A DNA stretch of 40,624 nucleotides, taken from assembly GCF_000730645.1 (NCBI RefSeq), contig NZ_BBIU01000021.1, forward strand, positions 1 to 40,624. Reading direction: 5' to 3'. Positions 23,376-33,408 of this stretch are shown here, in pieces. Position 1 is the stretch's first letter, and each line of letters begins with the position of its first letter. The position numbers were made by a program, and so were the translations under genes. A model generated the notes under the pieces. The model ran no database searches and was not told the DNA's origin. It worked only from the letters and a program-made list of their open reading frames with translations. This stretch comes from Pseudomonas parafulva NBRC 16636 = DSM 17004. Lineage in GTDB: Bacteria; Pseudomonadota; Gammaproteobacteria; Pseudomonadales; Pseudomonadaceae.

Positions 23376-24581
23376 ATGAGCGAGAGCGCATTCGCCGAGC
23401 GCATCGTGCATAACCTGCTCGACACCGATTTCTACAAACTCACCATGATGCAGGCTGTGTTGCACAACTACCCGGATGCCGACGTGGAATGGGAGTTCCG
23501 CTGCCGCAATGGCGAGGACCTGCGCCCGTACCTTGGCGAAATCCGTCAGCAGCTCGAACGTCTCAGCGACCTGACACTGGATGACGGGCAGTTGGGCTTT
23601 CTGGAACGCATCAGCTTTCTGAAGCCGGACTTTCTGCGGTTTCTGCGGTTGTTCCGCTTCAACCTGCGCTACGTCCAACTGGGCATCGAGGAAGACCAGC
23701 TGTGCCTGCGCCTCAAAGGCCCCTGGCTGCATGTGATTCTGTTCGAAGTTCCGCTGCTGGCCATCATCAGCGAGGTCCGTAACCGCCACTTGCACCCGCA
23801 CATGCGGCTGTCGGAAGCACGCGACCAGCTCTATCGCAAATTCGACTGGCTCAATGCCAATGCCAGCGGAGACGAGCTGGCCGAGATGCAGGTCGCCGAC
23901 TTCGGTACCCGCCGGCGCTTTTCCAGCCGCGTGCAACAGGAGGTGGTGCGGGTGCTGCGCGACGACTTCCCGGCCCGCTTCGTGGGCACCAGCAACGTCG
24001 ACCTGGCCTGGAAGCTGGATATCAAACCCCTGGGCACCATGGCCCACGAATGGATCATGGCCCATCAGCAGCTCGGCCCCCGGCTGATCGACAGCCAGAT
24101 CGCCGCACTGGACTGCTGGGTGCGGGAGTACCGCGGCTTGCTGGGCATCGCCCTGACCGACTGCGTCACCATGGACGCCTTCCTCGGTGACTTCGACCTG
24201 TATTTCGCCAAGCTCTTCGACGGCCTGCGCCATGACTCCGGCGAGCCGGTGGCCTGGGCGGAAAAGGCCATCGCCCACTACCAGCACCTGGGCATCGACC
24301 CGATGACCAAGACCCTGGTGTTCTCCGATGGCCTGGACCTGCCCCGGGCGCTGCAAATCTTCCGTGCGCTGCGCGGTCGCATCAACGTAAGCTTTGGTAT
24401 CGGCACCAACCTGACATGCGACATCCCGGGGGTGGCGCCGATGAGCATCGTGCTCAAGATGACCGACTGCAACGGCGCCCCGGTGGCGAAGATTTCCGAC
24501 GAGGCGGCCAAGACCCAGTGCCGCGACCCGAATTTCGTCGCCTACTTGCGTCATGTATTCAAAGTCCCCAGCAAGGAGTAA
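23376..24581 (+). CDS. pncB: Nicotinate phosphoribosyltransferase
   Basis: Converts nicotinate, PRPP and ATP to nicotinate mononucleotide, the entry step of the Preiss-Handler NAD salvage route. The 401-residue product has the type II phosphoribosyltransferase fold: [32 protein letters not shown] at the N terminus, [13 protein letters not shown] containing the family's active-site His, and [16 protein letters not shown] and [11 protein letters not shown] in the PRPP-binding barrel. Length matches E. coli PncB. The start has GGAG at the normal distance. nadE starts three bases after the stop, so the two are cotranscribed. Confidence 0.95.
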   Translation: MSESAFAERIVHNLLDTDFYKLTMMQAVLHNYPDADVEWEFRCRNGEDLRPYLGEIRQQLERLSDLTLDDGQLGFLERISFLKPDFLRFLRLFRFNLRYVQLGIEEDQLCLRLKGPWLHVILFEVPLLAIISEVRNRHLHPHMRLSEARDQLYRKFDWLNANASGDELAEMQVADFGTRRRFSSRVQQEVVRVLRDDFPARFVGTSNVDLAWKLDIKPLGTMAHEWIMAHQQLGPRLIDSQIAALDCWVREYRGLLGIALTDCVTMDAFLGDFDLYFAKLFDGLRHDSGEPVAWAEKAIAHYQHLGIDPMTKTLVFSDGLDLPRALQIFRALRGRINVSFGIGTNLTCDIPGVAPMSIVLKMTDCNGAPVAKISDEAAKTQCRDPNFVAYLRHVFKVPSKE

Positions 24582-24584
24582 CCC

Positions 24585-25412
24585 ATGCAAGCGGTTCAAC
24601 AGGAAATTGCCCAGGCCCTGAAGGTACAGCCGCCGTTCGCCGACGCCGCTGCCCTGGACGCCGAAGTCGCCCGGCGTGTGGCGTTCATCAAGGGCTGCCT
24701 GGCCAACGCCCGCCTCAAGACCCTGGTGCTGGGCATCAGCGGCGGTGTCGATTCACTCACCGCTGCACTGCTCGCTCAGCGCGCCATCAACGAGCTGCGT
24801 GCAGAAACCGGCGACAAGGCCTACACCTTCATCGCCGTACGCCTGCCCTACCACGTCCAGCACGATGAGCATGACGCCCAGGCCTGCCTGGAAGTGATCA
24901 AGGCCGACGAAGTACACACCGTCGACATTGCCCCTGCGGTGAAGGCACTGGCCGCCGAGGTGGTCGAGCTGAAGGCCGGTTCGCCCACCCTGGTGGACTT
25001 CGTGGTCGGCAACGTCAAGGCGCGTACGCGCATGGTGGCGCAGTACACCATTGCCGGCGCCCGTGCTGGGCTGGTGATCGGTACCGACCACGCCGCCGAA
25101 GCGGTAATGGGCTTCTTTACTAAATTTGGTGACGGTGCCTGCGACCTGGCCCCGTTGAGCGGCCTGGTGAAGCGCCAGGTACGGGCGATTGCGCGCAGCT
25201 TCGGTGCGCCCGAGTCACTCGTGGAGAAGGTGCCAACGGCCGACCTGGAAGACCTGGAACCGGGCAAGCCGGACGAAGCGTCGCACGGTGTGACGTATCA
25301 GCAGATCGACGACTTCCTGCAGGGGCAACCCATCGACCAGGCGGCGTTCGACATCATCGTCGCCAACTACCGCAAGACCCAGCACAAGCGCGAGCTGCCG
25401 TTTGCGCCGTAA
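24585..25412 (+). CDS. nadE: NH3-dependent NAD+ synthetase
   Basis: Catalyses the last step of NAD synthesis, amidating nicotinate adenine dinucleotide with ammonia and ATP. The 275-residue product has only the synthetase domain and lacks a glutaminase domain, like E. coli NadE. The ATP-pyrophosphatase P-loop [14 protein letters not shown] is at 52-65; [34 protein letters not shown] is the conserved NaAD-binding and dimer region; a final HKRELPFAP is typical. ATG 24585 follows AAGGAG. It forms a two-gene NAD salvage operon with pncB, closed by a hairpin. Confidence 0.96.
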   Translation: MQAVQQEIAQALKVQPPFADAAALDAEVARRVAFIKGCLANARLKTLVLGISGGVDSLTAALLAQRAINELRAETGDKAYTFIAVRLPYHVQHDEHDAQACLEVIKADEVHTVDIAPAVKALAAEVVELKAGSPTLVDFVVGNVKARTRMVAQYTIAGARAGLVIGTDHAAEAVMGFFTKFGDGACDLAPLSGLVKRQVRAIARSFGAPESLVEKVPTADLEDLEPGKPDEASHGVTYQQIDDFLQGQPIDQAAFDIIVANYRKTQHKRELPFAP

Positions 25413-25418
25413 CAATGC

Positions 25419-25443
25419 ATTGGGGCCGCAAAGCGGCCCCAAT
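25419..25443. terminator. Hairpin between nadE and azurin gene
   Basis: ATTGGGGCCGC, loop AAA and GCGGCCCCAAT give a perfect 11-base stem between two convergent genes. There is no T-run on either strand, so termination may need Rho or occur weakly. It probably ends both pncB-nadE and azu messages. Confidence 0.7.
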
Positions 25444-25466
25444 GACACGTACCCACGCGCTTCAGA

Positions 25467-25919
25467 TCACTTGACGACAACCTTGCCCTTCATCATCGAG
25501 ATGTGGCCAGGGAAGGTGCAGAAGAAGCTGTAGTCACCGCCGGCATCCAGCTTGGAGGTGTCGAACTTGATCTCGGTTTCTTTCTCAGGCGCACCAATCA
25601 TCTTGGTGTGGGCAATGATCGCGGCGTTGTCGGCCTTGATGTAGTCCTTCTCCAGGCCCTGGCTCATGCCTTCGGTCGCAATGCCCTGCATGTCGGCAGT
25701 CTTGCTGATGACCAGGTTATGGCCCATGACGTTCTTCGGCAGGTTGCCGGAGTGCGTCAGTTTTACCGTGAACTCCTTGCAGCTCTTGTCGACGGTAATT
25801 TCCTTGGTGTTGTACGACATCTGGTCGGTGGAATCGACAGTCACCGAACACTCGGCTGCGAAGACAGAGGCGCTGGCGAGGGTCAGCAGGGATACCGCTA
25901 CAGCTTTCGCAAACATCAT
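25467..25919 (-). CDS. azu: Azurin (type I blue copper protein)
   Basis: Periplasmic electron carrier of 150 residues. The signal peptide is about 1-21 (SVFA|AECSV), leaving a mature protein of about 129 residues, the usual azurin size. Copper ligands are visible: His of GHNLVI, and the C-terminal Cys, His and Met in [14 protein letters not shown]. The disulfide cysteines of AECSV and DKSCKEF are also present. Azurin passes electrons from cytochrome c to nitrite reductase or cytochrome c peroxidase and responds to redox stress. The first of two adjacent ATGs (25919, 25916) is used; AAGGAG precedes. An ANR-type box lies upstream. Confidence 0.95.
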   Translation of the reverse strand: MMFAKAVAVSLLTLASASVFAAECSVTVDSTDQMSYNTKEITVDKSCKEFTVKLTHSGNLPKNVMGHNLVISKTADMQGIATEGMSQGLEKDYIKADNAAIIAHTKMIGAPEKETEIKFDTSKLDAGGDYSFFCTFPGHISMMKGKVVVK

Positions 25920-25978
25920 GAATCTCCTTGGCAGGGTTTTATCAATTGCGAGACTGCCTTATACCGTTCAGCCCCTCG

Positions 25979-25992
25979 CTGATGTGGGTCAA
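25979..25992 (-). promoter_or_regulatory. ANR/DNR (FNR-type) box upstream of azurin gene
   Basis: The minus strand reads TTGAC-CCAC-ATCAG, an exact match to the Pseudomonas Anr/Dnr consensus TTGAC-N4-ATCAG. A TATAAG element lies about 15 bases downstream (25963-25958), so the box overlaps the -35 position. Azurin is known to be ANR-controlled in P. aeruginosa. Confidence 0.65.
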
Positions 25993-26032
25993 CGGGGTGT
26001 CAATAGGCCAGGCAGTTGAATTGCTCAATGGA

Positions 26033-26042
26033 TTGTATACAA
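26033..26042. promoter_or_regulatory. TTGTATACAA palindrome
   Basis: A perfect 10-base palindrome in an AT-rich stretch unlike its surroundings. The T-N-GTATAC-N-A pattern resembles operators of the GntR family (FadR/FCD type). It lies 70 bases upstream of the tiny ORF at 26112 and about 120 bases from the azurin start. No GntR gene is encoded nearby. Confidence 0.4.
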
Positions 26043-26111
26043 CCAATCTAAAGGCACATCATGCCCCTTTATTAGACGATGGGACAACCACTCATTTAGG
26101 AGCAATACCAA

Positions 26112-26201
26112 ATGCCCATGTCCCGCCTCATCAACAGCCTGCTCGCCGCTTACGCACACGCAGCCACCGGGGCGATCTGCGAATTCTCGCGCCCGGAATA
26201 A
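26112..26201 (+). CDS. Possible 29-residue small protein
   Basis: A short ORF starting MPMSRLINSLLAAY and ending CEFSRPE. It has TTAGGAG nine to ten bases before the ATG (26112; a second ATG at 26118) and lies in an otherwise gene-free 340-base gap between azurin and YgiQ. The predicted peptide has an amphipathic, Ala/Leu-rich N-terminal half that could be a helix. No family is recognised. Evidence is limited to the ribosome site and an AT-rich promoter-like region upstream. Confidence 0.35.
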   Translation: MPMSRLINSLLAAYAHAATGAICEFSRPE

Positions 26202-26228
26202 CAGCTGGTTGAAGGATTCACAGTGTTG

Positions 26229-26249
26229 CGGGGCCGCCAGGCGGCCCCG
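26229..26249. terminator. Hairpin after the YgiQ gene
   Basis: CGGGGCCGC, loop CAG and GCGGCCCCG form a perfect 9-base stem 12 bases after the YgiQ stop on the minus strand. The T-run is absent. It could serve as a transcript end for YgiQ and, from the other strand, for the small ORF. Confidence 0.6.
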
Positions 26250-26260
26250 AACGAGGTCGA

Positions 26261-28567
<2,307 letters not shown>

Positions 28568-28728
28568 GTCAGTGACCGGTTCTGGTGTGCAGGAAAATCG
28601 CGGGCGCGAAATATAGCACAAATTTTAACCAAGTCCGACTGGAATCGTAGGGGATAGGTGGGTTGCGCGACAGTTGGTGTAAAGGCCTACGGGTGCCCGC
28701 CGTGATGATGACTTCGCTTGTCAAATCG

Positions 28729-28748
28729 AGCGCCGCCCTCGCGGCGCT
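28729..28748. repeat. Short REP-like palindrome after dnaB
   Basis: AGCGCCGC, loop CCTC and GCGGCGCT form a perfect 8-base stem within ATCGAGCGCCGCC. It shares its core with the REP pair at 17552-17785. It sits downstream of dnaB and upstream of YgiQ, where it could act as a transcript end. Confidence 0.7.
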
Positions 28749-28795
28749 TGAACTCAACAACACTGAAACCAGCAAGGCGAACGCCTGGTCGAGCC

Positions 28796-30193
28796 TTACT
28801 CGTCGTCGTCGAAGTTGTACATCCCCGGCGCCAGGTTCTCGAAGCGGGTGTATTTACCAATAAACGCCAGCCGCACAAAACCAATCGGCCCGTTACGCTG
28901 TTTACCGATGATGATTTCCGCCACGCCCTTGTGTTCGGTTTCGGGGTGGTACACCTCGTCACGGTAGACGAACATGATCACGTCGGCGTCCTGCTCGATT
29001 GCACCGGATTCACGCAAGTCGGAGTTCACCGGGCGCTTGTTCGGGCGTTGCTCCAGGGATCGGTTCAGCTGGGAGAGCGCGATGACCGGGCAGTTGAATT
29101 CCTTTGCCAGTGCTTTCAGCGAGCGGGAAATCTCGGAAATTTCATTGGTACGGTTGTCACCGGCCGACCCCGGGATCTGCATCAGCTGCAGGTAGTCGAC
29201 CATGATCAGGGCAATTTCGCCGTGTTCGCGGGCCAGGCGCCGGGTACGCGCACGCATCTCCGATGGGCTGATGCCGGCGGTATCGTCGATGAAGAGCTTG
29301 CGGTCGTTGAGCAGGTTCACAGCCGAGGTCAGACGGGGCCAGTCATCATCGTCCAATTGCCCGGAACGCACCTTGGTCTGGTCGATACGGCCAAGCGACG
29401 ACAGCATACGCATGACCAGCGATTCGCCTGGCATCTCCAGCGAGAACACCAGCACTGCCTTGTCGGTACGCAGCACCGCGTTTTCAACCAGGTTCATGGC
29501 GAAGGTGGTTTTACCCATGGAGGGTCGTCCCGCAACGATGACCAGGTCGGCCGGCTGCAAGCCGCTGGTTTTCCCGTCCAGATCGGTAAAGCCGGTGGAC
29601 ACCCCGGTGATATCGCTGTCGGAGTTGAACAGTGTATCGATACGGTCGATGGCCTTGGTCAACAGCTCGTTGACCCCCACCGGGCCACCGGTCTTGGGCC
29701 GTGCCTCGGCGATCTGGAAGATCTGCCGCTCGGCATCGTCGAGGATTTCTGCGGCATCGCGCCCCTGCGGGTTGAACGCGTTGTCGGCAATGTCGGTACT
29801 GATGCTGATCAGCTGGCGCAGCGTGGCCCGCTCGCGAATGATCGCGGCGTACGCCTTGATGTTGGCCACCGACGGCGTGTTCTTGGCCAGTTCGGCGAGG
29901 TACGCCAAGCCACCCACCTGCGTGGAAAGGCCTTCCTTGTCCAGCTGCTCGTGCAGGGTCACCACGTCGAATGGCTGGTTGGCGTCGGCCAACTTGTGCA
30001 CGGCACGGAAGATCAAACGGTGGTCATGCCGATAGAAGTCGCCATCCGACACCTGGTCCAGCACCCGCTCCCAGGCATTGTTGTCCAGCATCAGGCCACC
30101 GAGCACGGCCTGTTCGGCCTCGATGGAATGCGGCGGCACCTTCAGGGCTGCGGTTTGCAGGTCAAGCTGTTCGGAGGAAGTGATCTCGTTCAT
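28796..30193 (-). CDS. dnaB: Replicative DNA helicase DnaB
   Basis: Hexameric 5'-3' helicase of the replication fork, 465 residues. The N-terminal domain (about 1-110, VPPHSIEAEQAVLGGLMLDN) recruits primase and the RecA-like C-terminal domain carries Walker A AGRPSMGKTTFA near 215-226, the LIMVDYLQLM Walker B and the SQLNRSLEQRPNKRP H4 motif followed by SDLRESGAIEQDADV. No intein is present. ATG 30193 begins MNEITSSEQ, as in P. aeruginosa; the ribosome site is weak. A hairpin ending the rplI transcript lies between the two genes, so dnaB has its own promoter or depends on readthrough. Confidence 0.96.
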   Translation of the reverse strand: MNEITSSEQLDLQTAALKVPPHSIEAEQAVLGGLMLDNNAWERVLDQVSDGDFYRHDHRLIFRAVHKLADANQPFDVVTLHEQLDKEGLSTQVGGLAYLAELAKNTPSVANIKAYAAIIRERATLRQLISISTDIADNAFNPQGRDAAEILDDAERQIFQIAEARPKTGGPVGVNELLTKAIDRIDTLFNSDSDITGVSTGFTDLDGKTSGLQPADLVIVAGRPSMGKTTFAMNLVENAVLRTDKAVLVFSLEMPGESLVMRMLSSLGRIDQTKVRSGQLDDDDWPRLTSAVNLLNDRKLFIDDTAGISPSEMRARTRRLAREHGEIALIMVDYLQLMQIPGSAGDNRTNEISEISRSLKALAKEFNCPVIALSQLNRSLEQRPNKRPVNSDLRESGAIEQDADVIMFVYRDEVYHPETEHKGVAEIIIGKQRNGPIGFVRLAFIGKYTRFENLAPGMYNFDDDE

Positions 30194-30220
30194 GTCCACG
30201 GAAGAATTCTGGAGGATTAG

Positions 30221-30261
30221 AAACACAAAGGGCACGGCCTGTCGAAGACAGGACCGTGCCC
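30221..30261 (-). terminator. Intrinsic terminator between rplI and dnaB
   Basis: On the minus strand a 14-base-pair stem with a single bulged base (GGGCACGG, CCTGTC / GACAGG, CCGTGCCC around loop TTC) is followed by TTTGTGTTT. It ends the rpsF-rpsR-DUF2232-rplI transcript and probably attenuates readthrough to dnaB. Confidence 0.82.
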
Positions 30262-30306
30262 GATGTTAACCGGCTGACACCTGACGGGCCAGCCGGTCAG
30301 CGCAGC

Positions 30307-30753
30307 TTAGGCAGCTACGACGACCACACGTACAGTGGCTTCAACGTCGCTGTGCAGGTGCACGGCTACGTCGTATTCGCCAACCTGACGGATGGTGCCG
30401 TTCGGCAGACGCACTTCAGCTTTGGCCACTTCAACGCCAGAGGCGGTCAGGGCGTCAGCGATGTCGTGGGTGCCGATCGAACCGAACAGCTTGCCTTCGT
30501 CGCCAGCGGTGGCAGTGATGGTCACTTCCAGCTCGGCCAATTGGGCAGCGCGGCTTTCAGCCGAAGCTTTCTTGTCAGCGGCTGCTTTTTCCAGCTCGGC
30601 GCGACGCTCTTCGAACGCAGCCAGGTTGGCGGCGGTCGCAGCGGTGGCCTTGCCGAATGGCAGCAGGTAGTTACGGCCGTAGCCAGCCTTAACATTTACT
30701 TTGTCGCCCAGGTTACCCAGGTTGGCGACTTTTTCCAGCAGGATCAGTTCCAT
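30307..30753 (-). CDS. rplI: 50S ribosomal protein L9
   Basis: Structural protein of the large subunit, 148 residues, binding 23S rRNA near the L1 stalk. [36 protein letters not shown] is the N-terminal RNA-binding domain signature; a long central helix ([29 protein letters not shown]) leads to the C-terminal domain. Length is normal. It is the last gene of the rpsF operon, 20 bases after the DUF2232 gene. Confidence 0.97.
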   Translation of the reverse strand: MELILLEKVANLGNLGDKVNVKAGYGRNYLLPFGKATAATAANLAAFEERRAELEKAAADKKASAESRAAQLAELEVTITATAGDEGKLFGSIGTHDIADALTASGVEVAKAEVRLPNGTIRQVGEYDVAVHLHSDVEATVRVVVVAA

Positions 30754-30773
30754 TTGGTAAAACCTCTTAACTT

Positions 30774-31637
30774 TTAACCTTCACCGTTCGCGGAGTCATT
30801 CCCCTTGGGGGACTTGCGACCGCGAAAATCAATCAGGCTGTCGACAATGGCCAAAACCACCAGCAACGGATAAATCAGCTGCATGATCAGCGGCAACGTC
30901 ACGTACATCCCCACCAGCCAGAAACCAGCCAGTCGGCCCTGTGCCACGAGCCCATGCATCAACGCGATGCCGGCCAGCACCAGTACCAGGCTCGAAGCCG
31001 ATGCCAGGATGATGAACTGCGGCCCGATGAACGGGGCCACCACCATCACTGCCACCAAGACCGCCATGGTCTGTTTCGGCAACTTCAGTGCGCGAAATTC
31101 GCGACCGAAGCCTCCAGGGTTGTACAACGCTGCCTGCCAATAACGCGCCAGCACCAAAGCCAGCACGCAGAACAATTGCACCGTCACGGCTGTGGAAGCG
31201 ACCAGCACAGGGCGGATCGTTTCGCCGGAGAGCACCGGTTGCCCCTCGACTTGCGGCATGGCGTCGGAAAACGCCTTGGCCAGCGCATCGAAGGTCGGGG
31301 CCAGCGCCAGATCGAGCACGTGGCTGAAAACCACGGCGAACACGGCGCTGACCACCAGAACCCGGCTCCAGGAATGCTCGCCACGCAACATGGCGGCCAA
31401 GGCCAGGGCACCGGCGATCACCATGAAGGTGATCGGATCGCCCATGACCCACACGGCCAGCCCGGCGAGCAAGCCGCCGGCGATGACCGTTGTAGCATCC
31501 TTGAAACCCCGCCGCAGCAGCACAAGGCTGCCGGCAGCGGCACTCAACCAGAACAGCAGCGGCAGTACCGCGCTGATGACCACCACCAGGGTAGCCTGCA
31601 CACGACCGCGCATGATGAAACTTGCTAACGCTCGCAT
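30774..31637 (-). CDS. DUF2232 family membrane protein
   Basis: Predicted integral membrane protein of 287 residues with about eight hydrophobic segments and a short charged C terminus ([16 protein letters not shown]). The pattern matches the YybS/DUF2232 family, which is often encoded next to ribosomal protein genes in gammaproteobacteria and Firmicutes. Function is unknown. It is placed between rpsR and rplI on the same strand with small gaps (34 and 20 bases), so it is cotranscribed with ribosomal proteins. ATG 31637 was chosen; ATG 31613 (MRGRVQATL) is possible. Confidence 0.8.
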   Translation of the reverse strand: MRALASFIMRGRVQATLVVVISAVLPLLFWLSAAAGSLVLLRRGFKDATTVIAGGLLAGLAVWVMGDPITFMVIAGALALAAMLRGEHSWSRVLVVSAVFAVVFSHVLDLALAPTFDALAKAFSDAMPQVEGQPVLSGETIRPVLVASTAVTVQLFCVLALVLARYWQAALYNPGGFGREFRALKLPKQTMAVLVAVMVVAPFIGPQFIILASASSLVLVLAGIALMHGLVAQGRLAGFWLVGMYVTLPLIMQLIYPLLVVLAIVDSLIDFRGRKSPKGNDSANGEG

Positions 31638-31670
31638 GCTAATCCCTTACTGCTTGTCGACGACCCGGTC

Positions 31671-31901
31671 TCAGCGGCCGTGGCTGTCGGTGTAGGGCAG
31701 CAGGGCCAGGAAGCGGGCGCGCTTGATAGCGGTAGCCAGCTGACGCTGATAACGAGCTTTGGTACCGGTGATACGGCTTGGAACGATCTTGCCGGTTTCG
31801 GATACGTAAGCTTTCAGGGTGTTGAGATCTTTGAAGTCGATCTCTTTCACGTCTTCAGCAGTGAAGCGGCAGAATTTACGACGACGGAAGAAACGTGCCA
31901 T
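31671..31901 (-). CDS. rpsR: 30S ribosomal protein S18
   Basis: Small-subunit protein of 76 residues that binds 16S rRNA as a heterodimer with S6. The sequence [34 protein letters not shown] and [21 protein letters not shown] pattern is the complete family signature. The Cys in KFCRF is the typical zinc-ribbon remnant. It follows rpsF by 28 bases. Confidence 0.97.
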   Translation of the reverse strand: MARFFRRRKFCRFTAEDVKEIDFKDLNTLKAYVSETGKIVPSRITGTKARYQRQLATAIKRARFLALLPYTDSHGR

Positions 31902-31929
31902 TTAATAGGCTCCTCTAAAGGTCCGTGGA

Positions 31930-32355
31930 TTACTCGTCAGCGTTATCGCTGGAGTCGCTGTCATTGCTGTCGTCGCCATCGGCGGACTCGGCATGCTCAG
32001 GACGCTCGCGACGCTCACGGCGCTCGCTGCGGTTTTCTTCAGCCTTCAGCATCTCGGACTGACCGGTAACGGCTTCGTCACGACGGATGACCAGGTTACG
32101 GATAACGGCATCGTTGTAGCGGAAGTTGTCTTCCAGCTCGGCCAGGGCCTTGCCAGTGCACTCAACGTTCAGCATCACGTAGTGAGCCTTGTGAACATTG
32201 TTGATTGCGTAGGCCAGTTGACGACGGCCCCAGTCTTCCAGGCGGTGGATCTTGCCACCATCTTCTTCGATCAGCTTGGTGTAACGCTCAACCATGCCGC
32301 CGACTTGCTCGCTCTGGTCCGGGTGAACCAGGAAGATGATTTCGTAATGACGCAT
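31930..32355 (-). CDS. rpsF: 30S ribosomal protein S6
   Basis: Small-subunit protein of 141 residues, partner of S18. [67 protein letters not shown] and [15 protein letters not shown] are the full S6 fold. The C-terminal tail is strongly acidic ([16 protein letters not shown]), as in enterics where RimK adds Glu residues to it. The first gene of the operon; promoter and leader hairpin are upstream. Confidence 0.97.
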   Translation of the reverse strand: MRHYEIIFLVHPDQSEQVGGMVERYTKLIEEDGGKIHRLEDWGRRQLAYAINNVHKAHYVMLNVECTGKALAELEDNFRYNDAVIRNLVIRRDEAVTGQSEMLKAEENRSERRERRERPEHAESADGDDSNDSDSSDNADE

Positions 32356-32377
32356 GAATGCTCCTTACGGGTTAGTA

Positions 32378-32401
32378 GTCTGCCAGCGAATCTGGTCAGA
32401 C
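32378..32401 (-). promoter_or_regulatory. Hairpin in the rpsF leader (candidate S6:S18 autoregulatory element)
   Basis: The RNA reads GUCUG, bulged A, CCAG, loop AUUCG, CUGG, CAGAC, a stem of nine pairs with a single bulge, 22 bases upstream of the rpsF start. S6:S18 leaders are known to bind the S6/S18 complex in many bacteria; whether this hairpin is that element is inferred from its position, not matched to a covariance model. Confidence 0.45.
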
Positions 32402-32475
32402 AAGGAGTGAATGACACTGTATGTCTTGCACGGTGGGGAGGCACATGCGCGCCTGCCAGGTCGGCAAGGGGCGCA

Positions 32476-32504
32476 ATTGTAGAGAAGGCCGCGCGTACAA
32501 GCAA
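32476..32504 (-). promoter_or_regulatory. Sigma-70 promoter of the rpsF operon
   Basis: The minus strand shows TTGCTT (32504-32499), a 17-base spacer and TACAAT (32481-32476) followed by a GC-rich discriminator (TGCGCCCC). The -10 matches consensus at five of six positions. The discriminator is typical of stringently controlled ribosomal promoters. The predicted start is near 32468, giving a leader of about 113 nt. Confidence 0.65.
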
Positions 32505-32550
32505 GGTGATTGGTGATTATTTGAACAGTCTGAAATCTATTCACAAGCTG

Positions 32551-32640
32551 CCGGCCCTTTCGCGGGTGAAACCGCTCCCACAGGCTTCGGCCTAGCATCA
32601 AGCCTTGCACACTACCTGCGGGAGCGGGCTCACCCGCGAA
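32551..32640. repeat. Inverted REP pair downstream of rlmB
   Basis: CCTTTCGCGGGTGAAACCGC with TCCCACAG (32551-32583) and its inverted partner CTGCGGGAGCGGGC...CCCGCGAA (32616-32640) are standard P. putida REP sequences. They lie between the rlmB stop and the rpsF promoter and may act as the transcript end of rnr-rlmB. Confidence 0.85.
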
Positions 32641-32661
32641 GACGCCACGACGGGCTGATGA

Positions 32662-33408
32662 TCAGCGCTTGGCCTGGCGCTGACGCACGGCTTCGAACAG
32701 GCAAACCCCGGTAGCCACCGACACGTTCAGGCTGCTGACACTGCCGCCCATCGGCAACTTGACCAGGAAATCACAATGCTCACGGGTCAGGCGGCGCATG
32801 CCCCTGCCCTCTGCGCCCATGATCATCACCAGCGGGCCGGTCAGGTCCTGCTGGTAGATTTCCTGCTCGGCCTCACCGGCGGTACCCACGACCCACAAAC
32901 CGCGTTGCTGCAGTTTCTCGAGCGTGCGTGCCAAATTGGTTACAGCTACCAGCGGGATCACCTCTGCGGCTCCGCAGGCCACCTTGCGCACCACGGGCGT
33001 CAGGGTGGCGGACTTGTCCTTGGGCACCACCACCGCGGTGGCACCGGCCGCATCGGCAGTGCGCAGGCAGGCACCCAGGTTGTGCGGGTCGGTCACGCCA
33101 TCGAGCACCAGAATCAGCGGCGGGGTTTCGGTGCGCTCGAGCAACTCTTCGAGCATCAACTCACCCCACACCTGGCTAGGGCTCACCTCGGCGACCACGC
33201 CCTGGTGAACGCCCTCGACCCAGGCATCAAGTTCGCGGCGCTCGGCCTGGCCGACCGCCACGCGGTTGTCGGCAGCCAGCGCCAGCAGGGCCTGCAGGCG
33301 CGGCTCGCTGCGCCCTTCCGACAGCCAGATCTGCTTGACCCGCTTCGGATGGTGCTGCAGCAATGCCTGCACGGCATGCACGCCGTAGATTTTTTCCAGC
33401 TGACTCAT
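32662..33408 (-). CDS. rlmB: 23S rRNA (guanosine-2'-O-)-methyltransferase RlmB
   Basis: SPOUT-family enzyme of 248 residues that methylates G2251 in the 23S rRNA P-loop. N-terminal substrate-binding domain (YGVHAVQALLQHHPKRVKQIWLSEGR) is followed by the knotted catalytic part: VTDPHNLGACLRTADAAGATAVVVPK, IMGAEGRGMRRLTREHCD and PMGGSVSSLNVSVATGVCLFEA, the last containing the conserved Asn-x-Ser. Length fits E. coli RlmB. The ATG overlaps the rnr stop by four bases (ATGA), so it is translationally coupled to rnr. Confidence 0.96.
   Translation of the reverse strand: MSQLEKIYGVHAVQALLQHHPKRVKQIWLSEGRSEPRLQALLALAADNRVAVGQAERRELDAWVEGVHQGVVAEVSPSQVWGELMLEELLERTETPPLILVLDGVTDPHNLGACLRTADAAGATAVVVPKDKSATLTPVVRKVACGAAEVIPLVAVTNLARTLEKLQQRGLWVVGTAGEAEQEIYQQDLTGPLVMIMGAEGRGMRRLTREHCDFLVKLPMGGSVSSLNVSVATGVCLFEAVRQRQAKR

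Larger units (their letters stand above)
32356..32661. other. Leader and promoter region of the rpsF operon plus REP pair
   Basis: This 306-base stretch contains no gene. From the rpsF side it holds a leader hairpin (32378-32401), a sigma-70 promoter (32476-32504) and an inverted REP pair (32551-32640) that follows rlmB. Confidence 0.8.
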
